This document shows, piece after piece, positions 1-11,561 of a DNA stretch of 64,000 nt. Positions within the stretch are counted from its first letter, which is position 1; every line of letters starts with the position of its first letter. Source of the DNA: Tubulanus polymorphus (taxonomy: Eukaryota; Nemertea; Palaeonemertea; Tubulaniformes; Tubulanidae); NCBI RefSeq assembly GCF_964204645.1, contig NC_134025.1:19250001-19314000 (forward strand). The letters run 5' to 3'. The notes under the pieces are model-generated. The model searched no databases, was not told the origin of the DNA, and saw nothing but the letters and a program-made list of their open reading frames with translations. Made by a program: the position numbers and the translations under genes.

Positions 1-3000
1 TCGAATTGAGACAAAATGCCTCTTGATTTTGAAAGTCTACATATCAATGATTATAATTAGCTGTTGAACAGACCATATCCGTTCAAACTAAGCGCAGAAA
101 TAGGATTTGAATAGCAATCTATGGCATTTTCTAGTAAACAGCAAGGAACACGGATGTTTAAATCATCATGGTTAGATCTAAGAATATTTTGACATGAACT
201 GATGAAACTTAGACAGAATTAGCCACTGATGAAACTTAGACAGAATTAGCCGCAAGAACAATTTCAATTCTTTTCTTGAAATATACCTCGTATTGGTAGC
301 ACCTTTGGTCACAAAATTAGAATATTTCCTCATCCATCTAGTCTGAATACCAGTCGTTGTTACGGTTCCCTACAACGTCTGACGCATATAGAGGTTAACT
401 CCTGTTAATTGCAATGCAACAACTGATTGTAGTGTCAAATCAAACCTTTGTACTAAAATAAATCAATTAGTTACCTTGTTGACTTTGAAAACGTGTTTTA
501 TGATAATATTTTTGATTATTTAAATCGCGAACCAGAGAATTTATTGATTTGATTTGAATTGAATTGATTGCCACTATCGGGATTTCCAATACGGACTAAA
601 TTAATAAAATGTGAAAAATTCAATATGTCTCTCTAAAATTACTCTAAATGTTATTTTTTGTTGATGAAACGCATAAATTTTGGTCAATTTTAACCTTAAG
701 AATTTGAAACAAGAATAATGTCTGCATTGACATCAATAATGTCAGTCCAAGTTCAAGTCCAAATCCGTAATTTACACTCCCCTCATGCACCACGAAAAGC
801 CGCCATATTTGTTATGTTGCTCACTTAAACCATTTTTTGAGGCGACAAGTCAAAAGTTATGAGCTACTACGATCGTCAAAAGCTACTTAGGATTACAAAT
901 CTATGCACAAACAATAGGTAACTTCCGTCTGATTACAGAACAGTCAGTTTGAGGTAAGTTGATGGTGTTTTAAGGGGTGAAATAGACGCTCAAAGCCTCG
1001 TCCCTCAAAATGAGGGACGAAAATTAACCTTATATGAGCACTTTCGCCCTAGACGTTGTTTCTGGAACAACGGCTAGGTACTAGACTATCATCCATCCTA
1101 TTTAAAACTTAGAAATAATGTTTGTGAAAGATTTGTGATGTAATCTATCAAAACTCTTCTGCAGCGTGAAACTTTAATCGAAAAACATTATTCCTTTGAA
1201 TATTTGTTGTAAAGGCTGTAGAAATTTATTGAAAGTTTTTGTAAAGTTTTGAAGTGTTAGTTTTATAAACTACTGAGTCTTAAATGACTATGAAAAATAA
1301 TAAATAGTAAACGAATATGAATCTATTCATATTCATAATGTCATTCAACATGGCGGCAATGTGGTAGCCAGTCCCATGACGCTCCGTTCATAAAGTCGTC
1401 AGAAGTGCAGCTCAACTGTTCATGATCGTGATCGTCATCGTCACTGTACGGATTTAAGTCACTGTCGTCATTCTCGTATGTATGATCATTTCAATTTGTT
1501 CGTCAAATGTTCGTTTGATCGTGAAAGGATCGCTTAATAAATAGTTCAGCCGCGCAAAATGGGTAGGAAACGAAGAAAAAACAACTCTTGCGAGATCTTT
1601 GAGCAGTCCTCCTCCACCACATCAGACGATAAAAAGAAGCAGAAAACAGCTAGTCGCAACTGAACTGGTGATGACGATGTGTTTACTGACAGAACATCTA
1701 AGAGTTCAAATGAGCCATCTCTTGCTCAGGAATTAATTGAGGCAAATGTAATGGAAGCTTTATCGTCCGATAGCATCAAGAACTTAATAACGTTGATAGT
1801 AAAATCCACTCTAGTACAATTTAAAAGCGACATTCAACAAATCATCGAAGACAAGTTTGACAAACTACATTCCATGCTTTTCGACCAGGGCAAATCAATC
1901 GACAACCTTCAAACATCCATAAACGATAAAATTCAATCACTAAGTTCGGAGATTGAAATAGTCAAAACCAAATTTAAAGCTCCGAATACGATAACAGCGT
2001 CTTCAAATCAAATTCAGCAACAGAGGAACTCGAGATGTATACTCGGCGCAACTCGTTACGAATCTTCAATTTGATAGAAGTAGACAATGAGGATTGCCTA
2101 TCGAAATGCATTAATATATTCAAAACAAAACTAGATACAATAGTCGAACCTCTACAAATAGATCGGATTCATCGCGTCGGAAGAAAATCTAGAGACCCCC
2201 GGAAGCCGAGACCAATGATTGTCAAATTCGCCCGACACTTAGATAAAGTGAACATTCTAAAAAATCGACGCAAACTAAAAAGTTCGAAAATTTCGATATC
2301 CGAAGACTGTTAAATTTCTATATAAAAACGAATAAGTATCGGCAGTGTGGTCACTGGATGGGAAGGTATGGGCCATCATCGATGACATCAAAATTCATTT
2401 ATGTGGTTATGCGGACTTCGAGAAAACAATACAATCAACGAGCGAGTAAACTGTAGTGTCTTTATGATCTTTACGATGAACTGTTCCGAAAAGCGTATAT
2501 AAATATATAAACTACTGAGTAGGTCATTCATTCGTAGATCAATATATTGTGTACCATGTAAACCATGTCCATAAAGCAGTCATGCATTTCTGACCTATAC
2601 TCATACATCCAAGTTCTGGAATTGTATTTATATTTATATTTATATTTATTTATTTATTTTATAATTATTTTTTATTCTTTACCCTGATTCATAATCCTTA
2701 TTTGACCGTGGTATGAATTAATTAAACATGTGTCTCGGTAACACAAACTTTTTTACATATTTAGACAGATTAAAGGAAAATGAAAATTTTCAGCTCAACA
2801 ATTTACTAGATAATGATAGTGAATTGGAAATGTTCAGTAATCAATGCCCATACCTCAAATTGCACGAGTTAAAAAACCATTTCAGTATGAATACGAATAA
2901 CCTTAATATAATTCAACTTAACATACATAGTCTTATCAACAAATTTGACCAACTCAAAATATTGATTGAAAAACTTAAATCCCAAAATGTTACCATTGAC

Positions 3001-3051
3001 ATCATGAAAGAATGAAAAGTGCGAAATGATATTAGGAATGGACCAAAATCT
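1..3051 (+). repeat. left arm of ~3 kb inverted duplication
   Basis: Positions 1-3051 recur in reverse complement at 5734-8806 with near identity. Both arms carry a LINE 5' region, ORF1 and the start of ORF2. The arms differ by small indels: about 22 extra bases in the right copy next to 6475, and one extra T near 7000. The left arm reaches base 1 of the window, so its outer end is not defined. The inner limit is sharp: both arms end at the same short word (GACCAAAATCT) and then diverge. Confidence 0.93.
1559..2313 (+). pseudogene. LINE ORF1 (nucleic-acid-binding protein), broken
   Basis: This is the first ORF of a CR1/Jockey-like non-LTR retrotransposon. The ATG at 1559 opens a basic N-terminus (MGRKRRKNN). 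An in-frame TGA interrupts it at 1664, the frame resumes at 1667 with a predicted coiled-coil-like stretch, and near 2030 it shifts into the frame ending at 2313. The C-terminal part has the RIHRVGRK...RPMIVKF pattern followed by KNRRKLK and ISISED, typical of LINE ORF1 RNA-binding domains. ORF1 proteins coat the element RNA and act as chaperones. With one nonsense codon and one frameshift this copy cannot be translated whole. The minus-strand twin at 6471-7247 shares the TGA, so that mutation predates the duplication. Confidence 0.7.
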
Positions 3052-4640
3052 ATATTATATGAACATTAATCATCATAAAAACACTTCCAAATTTTTGTAT
3101 AACAATTTATCAAATAATCTTTTTCCAACTATTTTACGGCCAACTAGAATAACACACGCGACAGCCACGTTAATTGACAATATATATCTCTCTCCGGCGC
3201 TGAGTTCTGATCATCAATGTGCTATCCTGATTTCACACCTGTCTGATCATTTACCATGTCTCGTGACCGTGTGTTGTAAACGAAAACCTTCAACAACCAG
3301 TAAACATTATACTCGGAATTTTAATACCCGAATATCGATAGGATAAATCGTGTGCTTTCTCAACTAGACTGGACTCCTGTCAACCTGCTCGATTGTAATG
3401 GTTGTTACGATTTCATTAAGTCGCATATAAATTTAATCATACCCGTATCCCCACTAATAGAACTTAAGAAGAAAGTTCATATTTACGAACCATGGATGTC
3501 TAAATCAATTTTAAAATGCTCTAAGAAATGCGATCAACTTTATAAAAAAGTATTGAATCTGGACAAATCTGACCAACGTTATAAAAACTATATTCTTTAC
3601 AGAAATAATTTAAATTACATTACAAGGCGTCAAAAGAAATCGTACTATGCAAACAAAATTGGATTATTTTCCAATTATAGTGCAAATTATGGCAATTTTC
3701 GAAGCAATCCACAGGTAAAGTAAATGACAAATCAGGGATCCCTAATAAATTCATCATCGATAATAAACTTGTTGAGGAACCTAAATCAATAAGCCAACAA
3801 TTTTGTAACTTCTTGATTGGTAGCTCTTATGCAAATGAATGTCCAAGTTCTAAAAACAATTTTTCAACTTACATGGGGGCAAGGAATGCCCACTCAATCT
3901 TTTAAATCCAACCAACAAGTAGGAAATCTTGAGGATTATCAACAACCTAGCCCCCAAAAAAGACCACTGGTGGTAATGACTTACTGAATAATAGAATGCT
4001 TAAACTAATTATATCCAATATTATCGATCCTCTGACAATTCTCTGCAATAAATCCCTTCAGGATGGTATATTTCCAGATAGTATGAAAATTTATCAGGTA
4101 ATTCCTCTATATAAAAATGGAAAGAAACAGCTCCTTAATAACTACAGACCAATATCTTTACTTCCGGTCATGTCGAAAATACTAGAAAAATTAGTTCACA
4201 ATAGACTTATTATGCAAATTTTTATGCAAACATTACATACTGAATAACAGCCAATATGGATTTCGACCAAAACACTCTACTACTCACGCAATCACAGAAT
4301 TTACAGGCTCTATATTACAAAATCTTGAAAAGGGGGATCACTCCCTTGGCCTCTTTCTGGACTTATCTGAGGCTTTTGACTCCCTCGATATCAACAAATT
4401 ATTATTTAAATTATCCCACTATGGTATTCGAGGTCATGCCTATAATTGGTTCAAATCATATTTATGCAATCGTAAAATGTTTGTTAAATTCAATAATGTT
4501 TACTCTTCCTATAATACCGTTTCATTTGGTGTCCCACAGGGATTGGTCCTTGGGCCCTTACTTTTTCTTATTTATGTCAATGATCTTAATCGCAACCTCA
4601 GAGTGCAGGGGAATGTGCAGTTATACTTACGTAAATAATG
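2728..4640 (+). pseudogene. LINE ORF2 remnant: endonuclease and reverse transcriptase pieces
   Basis: Broken second ORF of the same LINE type. Residues after 2728 contain the start of an apurinic-type endonuclease (NIIQLNIHSLINKFDQL). A deletion follows; the C-terminal part of the endonuclease reappears at 3060-3250 (RPTRITH...LIDNIY, then SDHLPCLV). The reverse transcriptase begins near 3996 (NNYRPISLLPVMSKILEKL) and its palm is readable in a shifted frame at 4256-4640 (LFLDLSEAFDSLD, GVPQG.VLGPLLFLIYVNDL). It stops just before the catalytic YADD box, where an AAT-rich microsatellite begins. Several frameshifts and stops make it a dead copy. Clade assignment to CR1/Jockey is inferred from these motifs. 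Confidence 0.75.
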
Positions 4641-4828
4641 CTATTAATAATAATAATGCTAACAATAATAATAATGCTAATCAATAATGACAATAATAAT
4701 ATTGACAATAATAAAAATAGTAATAATGATGACAACAATAACATTTATATATACAAATACAATGATAATCATAATTACGACAATATACTATAACCATTAC
4801 CATTTCAGTAATTTAGGTAAAGATACTC

Positions 4829-4866
<38 letters not shown>

Positions 4867-4882
4867 AATGATAATAATGATT
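4641..4882. repeat. AAT-rich microsatellite
   Basis: Low-complexity tract of AAT/AATAAC-type trinucleotides (for example 4830-4882). It abruptly replaces the LINE reverse transcriptase just before its catalytic box. Open frames across it are compositional and are not genes. Confidence 0.9.
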
Positions 4883-5121
4883 GATAACAAATATGGAGAA
4901 AACATATGCCACAGATAATAATGATTACAAAGATAGATAGTCTAATATAGCAACAATTAACTAGACAAGACTAAACACATACCAAGTTTTTCCTCAAAAG
5001 GCAATGAATAATTACACGTATTTCAGTAATGTTTGTTTTTTAAATTGGAATGATAGTGAATTTATGCTTGTGGATGAACGGATAACATTCGGAGTATTTC
5101 GCCAAATACTAGGCATCTGAG

Positions 5122-6056
5122 CTAAGAAAGATTTAGTGTATAATTTGGATTTATGGAAAGCAGCTCGCGCATAGTTAAACTGTCTGGTATTGTGGGAGTG
5201 GAAGTTAAAATTATGATGAAATAAATTTCGCAGTGGAGATGGGAGGGAGTTATTAGAGTGTATTGAAATCCTAATTTGATAATTTCCAGTTGAATCAGAT
5301 CATGGAATTTAAGTATTTTGTATTTTTTGAAGATAGGACCTGTTGGGGCGTTATGAGCTGAGTTTTCGATGAGTCTTAGTGCTTTTTTTCTGAATAGTAA
5401 AGAGACCTTTGGATTGACTAGATGATAACAATGGCCCCCACGCAATAAGTGCATACGTTAGGTGACTTTGGATATAGCTTATATATAACAATTTTTTAGT
5501 CCAGCTGGGAATGAGATTTTTTAAGCTTCTAAAAAGATATAAATTTTTGTTCAATTTGTTAATTAATTGTTTTACATGAGGTTCCCAATTTAGACGATCA
5601 TCAATTAGCAAACCGAGAAATTTAGTAGAGTTTACTATGTCAAGAGAGTGTTTTACAAATGCTATTTTGTATAATGATTTGTCAATGGTTTTATCTTTTG
5701 AAAAAAGTAAGCACTTTGTCTTATCTATGTTAAGATTTTGGTCCATTCCTAATATCATTTCGCACTTTTCATTCTTTCATGATGTCAATGGTAACATTTT
5801 GGGATTTAAGTTTTTCAATCAATATTTTGAGTTGGTCAAATTTGTTGATAAGACTATGTATGTTAAGTTGAATTATATTAAGGTTATTCGTATTCATACT
5901 GAAATGGTTTTTTAACTCGTGCAATTTGAGGTATGGGCATTGATTACTGAACATTTCCAATTCACTATCATTATCTAGTAAATTGTTGAGCTGAAAATTT
6001 TCATTTTCCTTTAATCTGTCTAAATATGTAAAAAAGTTTGTGTTACCGAGACACAT
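5122..6056 (-). pseudogene. LINE ORF2 with internal deletion: endonuclease start joined to RT end
   Basis: Minus-strand LINE copy. The ORF2 start at 6056-5769 is the same protein as in the left arm. Near 5760 it jumps straight to the reverse-transcriptase C-terminal region: NIDKTKCLLFSKDK, then FLGLLIDDRLNWEPHVKQL and the thumb/connection motif LLYISYIQSHLTYALIAWG. A frameshift near 5400-5450 separates the last segment (ALRLIENSAHNAPTGPIFKKY), which ends at 5122. Everything between the endonuclease N-terminus and the RT palm is missing. The same deletion junction is present in the left arm up to 3051, showing that the deleted copy was the one duplicated. Confidence 0.75.
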
Positions 6057-8806
6057 GTTTAATTAATTCATACCACGGTCAAATAAGGATTATGAATCAG
6101 GGTAAAGAATAAAAAATAATTATAAAATAAATAAATAAATATAAATATAAATATAAATACAATTCCAGAACTTGGATGTATGAGTATAGGTCAGAAATGC
6201 ATGACTGCTTTATGGACATGGTTTACATGGTACACAATATATTGATCTACGAATGAATGGCCTACTCAGTAGTTTATATATTTATATACGCTTTTCGGAA
6301 CAGTTCATCGTAAAGATCATAAAGACACTACAGTTTACTCGCTCGTTGATTGTATTGTTTTCTCGAAGTCCGCATAACCACATAAATGAATTTTGATGTC
6401 ATCGATGATGGCCCATACCTTCCCATCCAGTGACCACACTGCCGATACTTATTCGTTTTTATATAGAAATTTAACAGTCAGCTCTCGGTTGGGTCAGGTC
6501 TTCGGATATCGAAATTTTCGAACTTTTTAGTTTGCGTCGATTTTTTAGAATGTTCACTTTATCTAAGTGTCGGGCGAATTTGACAATCATTGGTCTCGGC
6601 TTCCGGGGGTCTCTAGATTTTCTTCCGACGCGATGAATCCGATCTATTTGTAGAGGTTCGACTATTATATCTAGTTTTGTTTTGAATATATTAATGCATT
6701 TCGATAGGCAATCCTCATTGTCTACTTCTATCAAATTGAAGATTCGTAACGAGTTGCGCCGAGTATACATCTCGAGTTCCTCTGTTGCTGAATTTGATTT
6801 GAAGACGCAGTTATCGTATTCGGAGCTTTAAATTTGGTTTTGACTATTTCAATCTCCGAACTTAGTGATTGAATTTTATCGTTTATGGATGTTTGAAGGT
6901 TGTCGATTGATTTGCCCTGGTCGAAAAGCATGGAATGTAGTTTGTCAAACTTGTCTTCGATGATTTGTTGAATGTCGCTTTTAAATTGTACTAAGAGTGG
7001 ATTTTACTATCAACGTTATTAAGTTCTTGATGCTATCGGACGATAAAGCTTCCATTACATTTGCCTCAATTAATTCCTGAGCAAGAGATGGCTCATTTGA
7101 ACTCTTAGATGTTCTGTCAGTAAACACATCGTCATCACCAGTTCAGTTGCGACTAGCTGTTTTCTGCTTCTTTTTATCGTCTGATGTGGTGGAGGAGGAC
7201 TGCTCAAAGATCTCGCAAGAGTTGTTTTTTCTTCGTTTCCTACCCATTTTGCGCGGCTGAACTATTTATTAAGCGATCCTTTCACGATCAAACGAACATT
7301 TGACGAACAAATTGAAATGATCATACATACGAGAATGACGACAGTGACTTAAATCCGTACAGTGACGATGACGATCACGATCATGAACAGTTGAGCTGCA
7401 CTTCTGACGACTTTATGAACGGAGCGTCATGGGACTGGCTACCACATTGCCGCCATGTTGAATGACATTATGAATATTGAATAGATTCATATTCGTTTAC
7501 TATTTATCATTTTTCATAGTCATTTAAGACTCAGTAGTTTATAAAACTAACACTTCAAAACTTTACAAAAACTTTCAATAAATTTCTACAGCCTTTACAA
7601 CAAATATTCAAAGGAATAATGTTTTTCGATTAAAGTTTCACGCTGCAGAAGAGTTTTGATAGATTACATCACAAATCTTTCACAAACATTATTTCTAAGT
7701 TTTAAATAGGATGGATGATAGTCTAGTACTTAGCCGTTGTTCCAGAAACAACGTCTAGGGCGAAAGTGCTCATATAAGGTTAATTTTCGTCCCTCATTTT
7801 GAGGGACGAGGCTTTGAGCGTCTATTTCACCCCTTAAAACACCATCAACTTACCTCAAACTGACTGTTCTGTAATCAGACGGAAGTTACCTATTGTTTGT
7901 GCATAGATTTGTAATCCTAAGTAGCTTTTGACGATCGTAGTAGCTCAAAACTTTTGACTTGTCGCCTCAAAAAATGGTTTAAGTGAGCAACATAACAAAT
8001 ATGGCGGCTTTTCGTGGTGCATGAGGGGAGTGTAAATTACGGATTTGGACTTGAACTTGGACTGACATTATTGATGTCAATGCAGACATTATTCTTGTTT
8101 CAAATTCTTAAGGTTAAAATTGACCAAAATTTATGCGTTTCATCAACAAAAAATAACATTTAGAGTAATTTTAGAGAGACATATTGAATTTTTCACATTT
8201 TATTAATTTAGTCCGTATTGGAAATCCCGATAGTGGCAATCAATTCAATTCAAATCAAATCAATAAATTCTCTGGTTCGCGATTTAAATAATCAAAAATA
8301 TTGTCATAAAACACGTTTTCAAAGTCAACAAGGTAACTAATTGATTTATTTTAGTAAAAAGGTTTGATTTGACACTACAATCAGTTGTTGCATTGCAATT
8401 AACAGGAGTTAACCTCTATATGCGTCAGACGTTGTAGGGAACCGTAACAACGACTGGTATTCAGACTAGATGGATGAGGAAATATTCTAATTTTGTGACC
8501 AAAGGTGCTACCAATACGAGGTATATTTCAAGAAAAGAATTGAAATTGCTCTTGCGGCTAATTCTGTCTAAGTTTCATCAGTGGCTAATTCTGTCTAAGT
8601 TTCATCAGTTCATGTCAAAATATTCTTAGATCTAACCATGATGATTTAAACATCCGTGTTCCTTGCTGTTTACTAGAAAATGCCATAGATTGCTATTCAA
8701 ATCCTATTTCTGCGCTTAGTTTGAACGGATATGGTCTGTTCAACAGCTAATTATAATCATTGATATGTAGACTTTCAAAATCAAGAGGCATTTTGTCTCA
8801 ATTCGA
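5734..8806 (-). repeat. right arm of ~3 kb inverted duplication
   Basis: Reverse complement of 1-3051, with a 2.7 kb spacer (3052-5733) between the arms. Base 8806 pairs with base 1 of the window; sequence to the right of 8806 is not in the left arm as far as can be seen. The tandem word pair at 8561-8609 (two copies of a 23-27 bp segment containing AATTCTGTCTAAG) matches the pair at 205-252 in the other arm. Confidence 0.93.
6471..7247 (-). pseudogene. LINE ORF1, second (inverted) copy, broken
   Basis: Minus-strand twin of the ORF1 at 1559-2313, starting from the ATG at 7247. It shares the early TGA and the frame change near 6770. It also has its own single-base insertion near 7000 (an extra T), which adds a second frameshift. 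At its 3' end it keeps about 22 bases absent from the left copy, so the ISISED motif continues to LTQPRADC. The left copy therefore lost this segment, or the right copy gained it, after the duplication. Confidence 0.7.
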
Positions 8807-9074
8807 ATGCCAAATAGGTATAAAATTAAGTGGAATTGCTCTTGTAGCTTATTTCCTATTCATTTCTATAGACATCATTGCCGAGCCGTCACTTTAGTGA
8901 CGTAGTTCTATTTATAGACACGGTACCACGCGTTCGGCAGAAACAATGTATACACTGAACATCAATTCTGACTAGATTGAAAAGATTTTTTCAATTATGA
9001 AATCACCTAGCCTTATTGTATACTATAATATATCGTTTAGTGTAAAAAATAGGAAATCTTTAAAAAAGTTTCAG

Positions 9075-9225
9075 TTACCCTTTAAAGACTTATTCTTGGA
9101 TATTCAACATCTATTACAAAATCCATTATTTTTTCCATTATTTCAATAACTTTACTATAATCTTCTAATGTTGTACCTTTAAAAATGTAAATATCATAGC
9201 TGCAGGACCAATTTTTATTTAACAC
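9075..9225 (-). pseudogene. Polinton DNA polymerase B fragment
   Basis: A short minus-strand relic. Read in reverse, it encodes IGPAAMIFTF, then KGTTLEDYSK and IDVEYPRISL. This aligns without gaps to codons about 147-190 of the polymerase at 30839 (IGPAAIEFKF, KGKTLEENKK, ITDVEYPKIS). A stop follows at once. It is a separate Polinton relic 21 kb from the large element; the protein similarity is partial, so it derives from a different copy or lineage. Confidence 0.7.
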
Positions 9226-9282
9226 GTAATGTTTCTAATTAGGGTTTTCTGACTTTCATCGAAAACCCTCTTGTAATTCTAT

Positions 9283-9563
9283 TGATTAAGGCGTTGTTCC
9301 ATGTCCGATGTCCATACAATTCAAATAAGAAGCTTTGGATATATGGATATGACAAGCGATTTATTATGACCTAATAAATCTCCAAGGTCGACAAGCGACA
9401 ACAATACAGAATGAAACATATATAAATCAAATTCAGAAGTCAAACAAATCGGTGAACAGAATTATTACAAATTAATAGAATAATAAGAAAATATGGCATA
9501 ATGAAATAAGCACAAAACAGAATAAAAAATGTAACAAAATATTCCACAATATGGTACCAAACA
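9283..9563 (-). repeat. 3' LTR of BEL/Pao element
   Basis: On the minus strand this 281-bp segment begins TGTTTGGTACC and ends CGCCTTAATCA, the TG...CA ends expected of an LTR. Its inner 210 bases match 16906-17101, which lies just beyond the primer-binding site at the other end of the element. The 5' LTR copy lacks about 70 bases of the TG end. There is a small difference near 9392 (about 20 extra bases here). Confidence 0.75.
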
Positions 9564-9565
9564 TA

Positions 9566-9830
9566 TCTTAGTGCTTTTTTTCTGAATAGTAAAGAGACCT
9601 TTGGATTGACTAGATGATAACAATGGCCCCCACGCAATAAGTGCATACGTTAGGTGACTTTGGATATAGCTTATATATAACAATTTTTTAGTCCAGCTGG
9701 GAATGAGATTTTTTAAGCTTCTAAAAAGATATAAATTTTTGTTCAATTTGTTAATTAATTGTTTTACATGAGGTTCCCAATTTAGACGATCATCAATTAG
9801 CAAACCGAGAAATTTAGTAGAGTTTACTAT
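9566..9830 (-). repeat. LINE reverse-transcriptase fragment, copy of 5373-5638
   Basis: These 265 bases are almost identical to 5373-5638 in the same orientation and encode the RT segment IDDRLNWEPHVKQL to LLFRKKA. The fragment lies exactly between the end of the BEL C-terminal domain and the start of the 3' LTR. It is flanked by short ATAT words and has no LINE 3' tail, which is unusual for a LINE insertion. A recombination or gene-conversion origin is possible. Confidence 0.85.
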
Positions 9831-9852
9831 ATATTTACTTTATGAGTTTACT

Positions 9853-10029
9853 TCATATATTTTCTAACAGTAACGACAACTTTGTAATAGGTCGACGAAA
9901 TATTCCATTTTTGGTTTTAACCGATACAACTCTCACATGCCCGTCTTTGCCACAGTGCAAATCTACTACGCGAGCCATTAACCATTTCGTAGGCGGTAAC
10001 TGCTTATCTGCGACCAAAACCAAATCGCC
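9853..10029 (-). pseudogene. BEL/Pao pol C-terminal domain, distal part
   Basis: The last piece of the BEL polyprotein. It encodes GDLVLVADKQLPPTKW, then ARVVDLHCGKDGHVRVV and RRPITKLSLL, a pattern common at the C-terminus of Pao integrases (the DUF5641-type domain). The Merlin transposon at 10030-11553 cut it from the preceding segment (11562-11666); the 8-bp duplication AAATCGCC flanks that insertion. Removing the insert would bring the GDL codons of the two halves together. Confidence 0.8.
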
Positions 10030-11553
10030 GGCGCTATTGCACTTTCGTACCCCTCCCAAAATGTTTATTTTAGCATATTATTTATCAGTGAGGTCTTGGG
10101 AATAAAAATCAGTAAGTTTTATCCAAATAAACTTACTTTTTGGGGTCAAAATTTTAATATTTTGGGCCTGAATTAGAGCCGTTTTTCGACCGAATGAGAC
10201 GCCATATTGGTTTCTCCGACTCCATAGTTGTGCTAACTACCGCCGAAAACCGTCCTATGGAGCACTCCTACTTTCGGACAGAGAAAACTGCGGGATCGTG
10301 GTTTTCGGGAGTGTTACAACAGTGTATTTTCATATGGATTATTTTAATGAAGCAAGCTAGTGGTTCAGGCATAGCCAGCTATTTCTTGGATATTTAGGTT
10401 GGCCCTTGAAAGGGCCGTTTTGACGGGAGGATTACAGAGGGACTAGACGACGTAAAGATCAGTTGCTATCTGATTCCAAAAGTTGAAATAGGCATGATCA
10501 CCAAAACGTTGGACCCGCATGAATTCGGCTAGGTAATCAGGTATCATCGCGCGATTTGACGGGCCAGCCATCGCTTTAAATTTCGCCTTCGCTCGCTGCC
10601 ACATCGCCTCCACACGGTTCGTCGTTACGGCTGTGGCTGGATCGACGAAGCTGACCGCATGGTTGACTGTTCCGTGTTGGTACCCCAGCTGGCCAATCCG
10701 ATTATATGCCTGCCACATATCAGACCATATGGTGGAGCCGGGACGAATCCATCGTTGTATGATTGGCAACAGCGTGGCAGCATCTCTCCTGGGTACCGGA
10801 ACAAGGAAACCTTGTTTCGTCTCTGCCTCGTAGCCACCGAATATCCACTTATCTGCCACTATTCGTCCCTGGTTATATTTTCGCAGAGCAAAAAGTGATT
10901 CGTCTATTTCTACCAGTCTACCTGGTCCACCAAACTGTGTCGGATGATTAACGAAGTAGGATACACAGACATCGTGGCAGAACTGATTCCAATCGACGAT
11001 GGTGTGCTCCGACTGTATTTCAAGCTCGCGCATGGTGTCGGCAACACCCATGCCATGGCTTGAACCAGCACTTCGGCTCCAGATGTAGTTGAGCCCCAGC
11101 AGCTGCCACAAGTGAAGATATGACTTCTCGAAAAAACTCCCGCGTCGAATACTAAAACCTCGCTTGCATCGTCGTGCTGTACACCTCCAAGCCACAAAAT
11201 ATCATATAACTCTAATTTAACCGATCCCGATTAGCAAGCGATGCGTGGGCGGGCTGCAGTGTCAATCGGCGCGCGTCGCACGTGTCCGTTCTGTGACCGT
11301 AGTCGGAGCGCTCCATACGTGGGAATGCTCCATAGGACGGTTTTTGGCGGTAGTTAGCACAACTGTCGAATCGGAGAAACCAATATGGCGTCTCTTTCGG
11401 TCGAAAAACGGCTCTAATTCAGGCCCAAAATAATATTTTGACCCAAAAAAGTAAGTTTTTTTGGCTAAAAATTACTGATTTACTGACCTCACTGATAAAT
11501 AATATGCTAAAATAAACATTTTTGGGAGGGGGGTACGAAAGTGCAATGGTGCC
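10030..11553 (-). mobile_element. Merlin (IS1016-like) DNA transposon
   Basis: A 1,524-bp element with long terminal inverted repeats of roughly 220-240 bases; the ends begin GGCGCTATTGCACTTTCG on the left and GGCACCATTGCACTTTCG on the right complement. It is flanked by a perfect 8-bp target duplication, AAATCGCC (10022-10029 and 11554-11561), as expected for Merlin. The transposase frame is on the minus strand. It is inserted in the BEL polyprotein C-terminal domain, so it is younger than the BEL copy. Confidence 0.92.
10443..11195 (-). CDS. Merlin transposase (DDE, ISXO2/IS1595-like fold)
   Basis: A 250-codon frame encoding a DDE transposase. Visible motifs, in order: a Cys pair near the N-terminus (WRCTARRCKRGFS); the first catalytic Asp in VEIDESLFALRKYNQGR; KWIFGGYEAETKQGFLVPVP; RDAATLLPIIQRWI; the second Asp in TIWSDMWQAYNRIG; then VNHAVSFVDP and the Glu in TTNRVEAMWQRAK. 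This order is diagnostic of the Merlin/IS1016 group, whose transposases cut and paste their own TIR-bounded element. The frame opens at a GTG with no in-frame ATG nearby, so the extreme N-terminus is probably lost or shifted. The catalytic domain itself is uninterrupted. Confidence 0.88.
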   Translation of the reverse strand: MAWRCTARRCKRGFSIRRGSFFEKSYLHLWQLLGLNYIWSRSAGSSHGMGVADTMRELEIQSEHTIVDWNQFCHDVCVSYFVNHPTQFGGPGRLVEIDESLFALRKYNQGRIVADKWIFGGYEAETKQGFLVPVPRRDAATLLPIIQRWIRPGSTIWSDMWQAYNRIGQLGYQHGTVNHAVSFVDPATAVTTNRVEAMWQRAKAKFKAMAGPSNRAMIPDYLAEFMRVQRFGDHAYFNFWNQIATDLYVV

Positions 11554-11561
11554 AAATCGCC

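Noticed and set aside
4256-4884. Open frames across the AAT-rich tract that could be read as Asn-rich proteins
   Set aside because: They are created by the microsatellite and a frame-shifted view of the LINE reverse transcriptase.
10194-10951. Several plus-strand frames of 60-80 codons
   Set aside because: They overlap the Merlin transposase on the other strand and have no features of their own.
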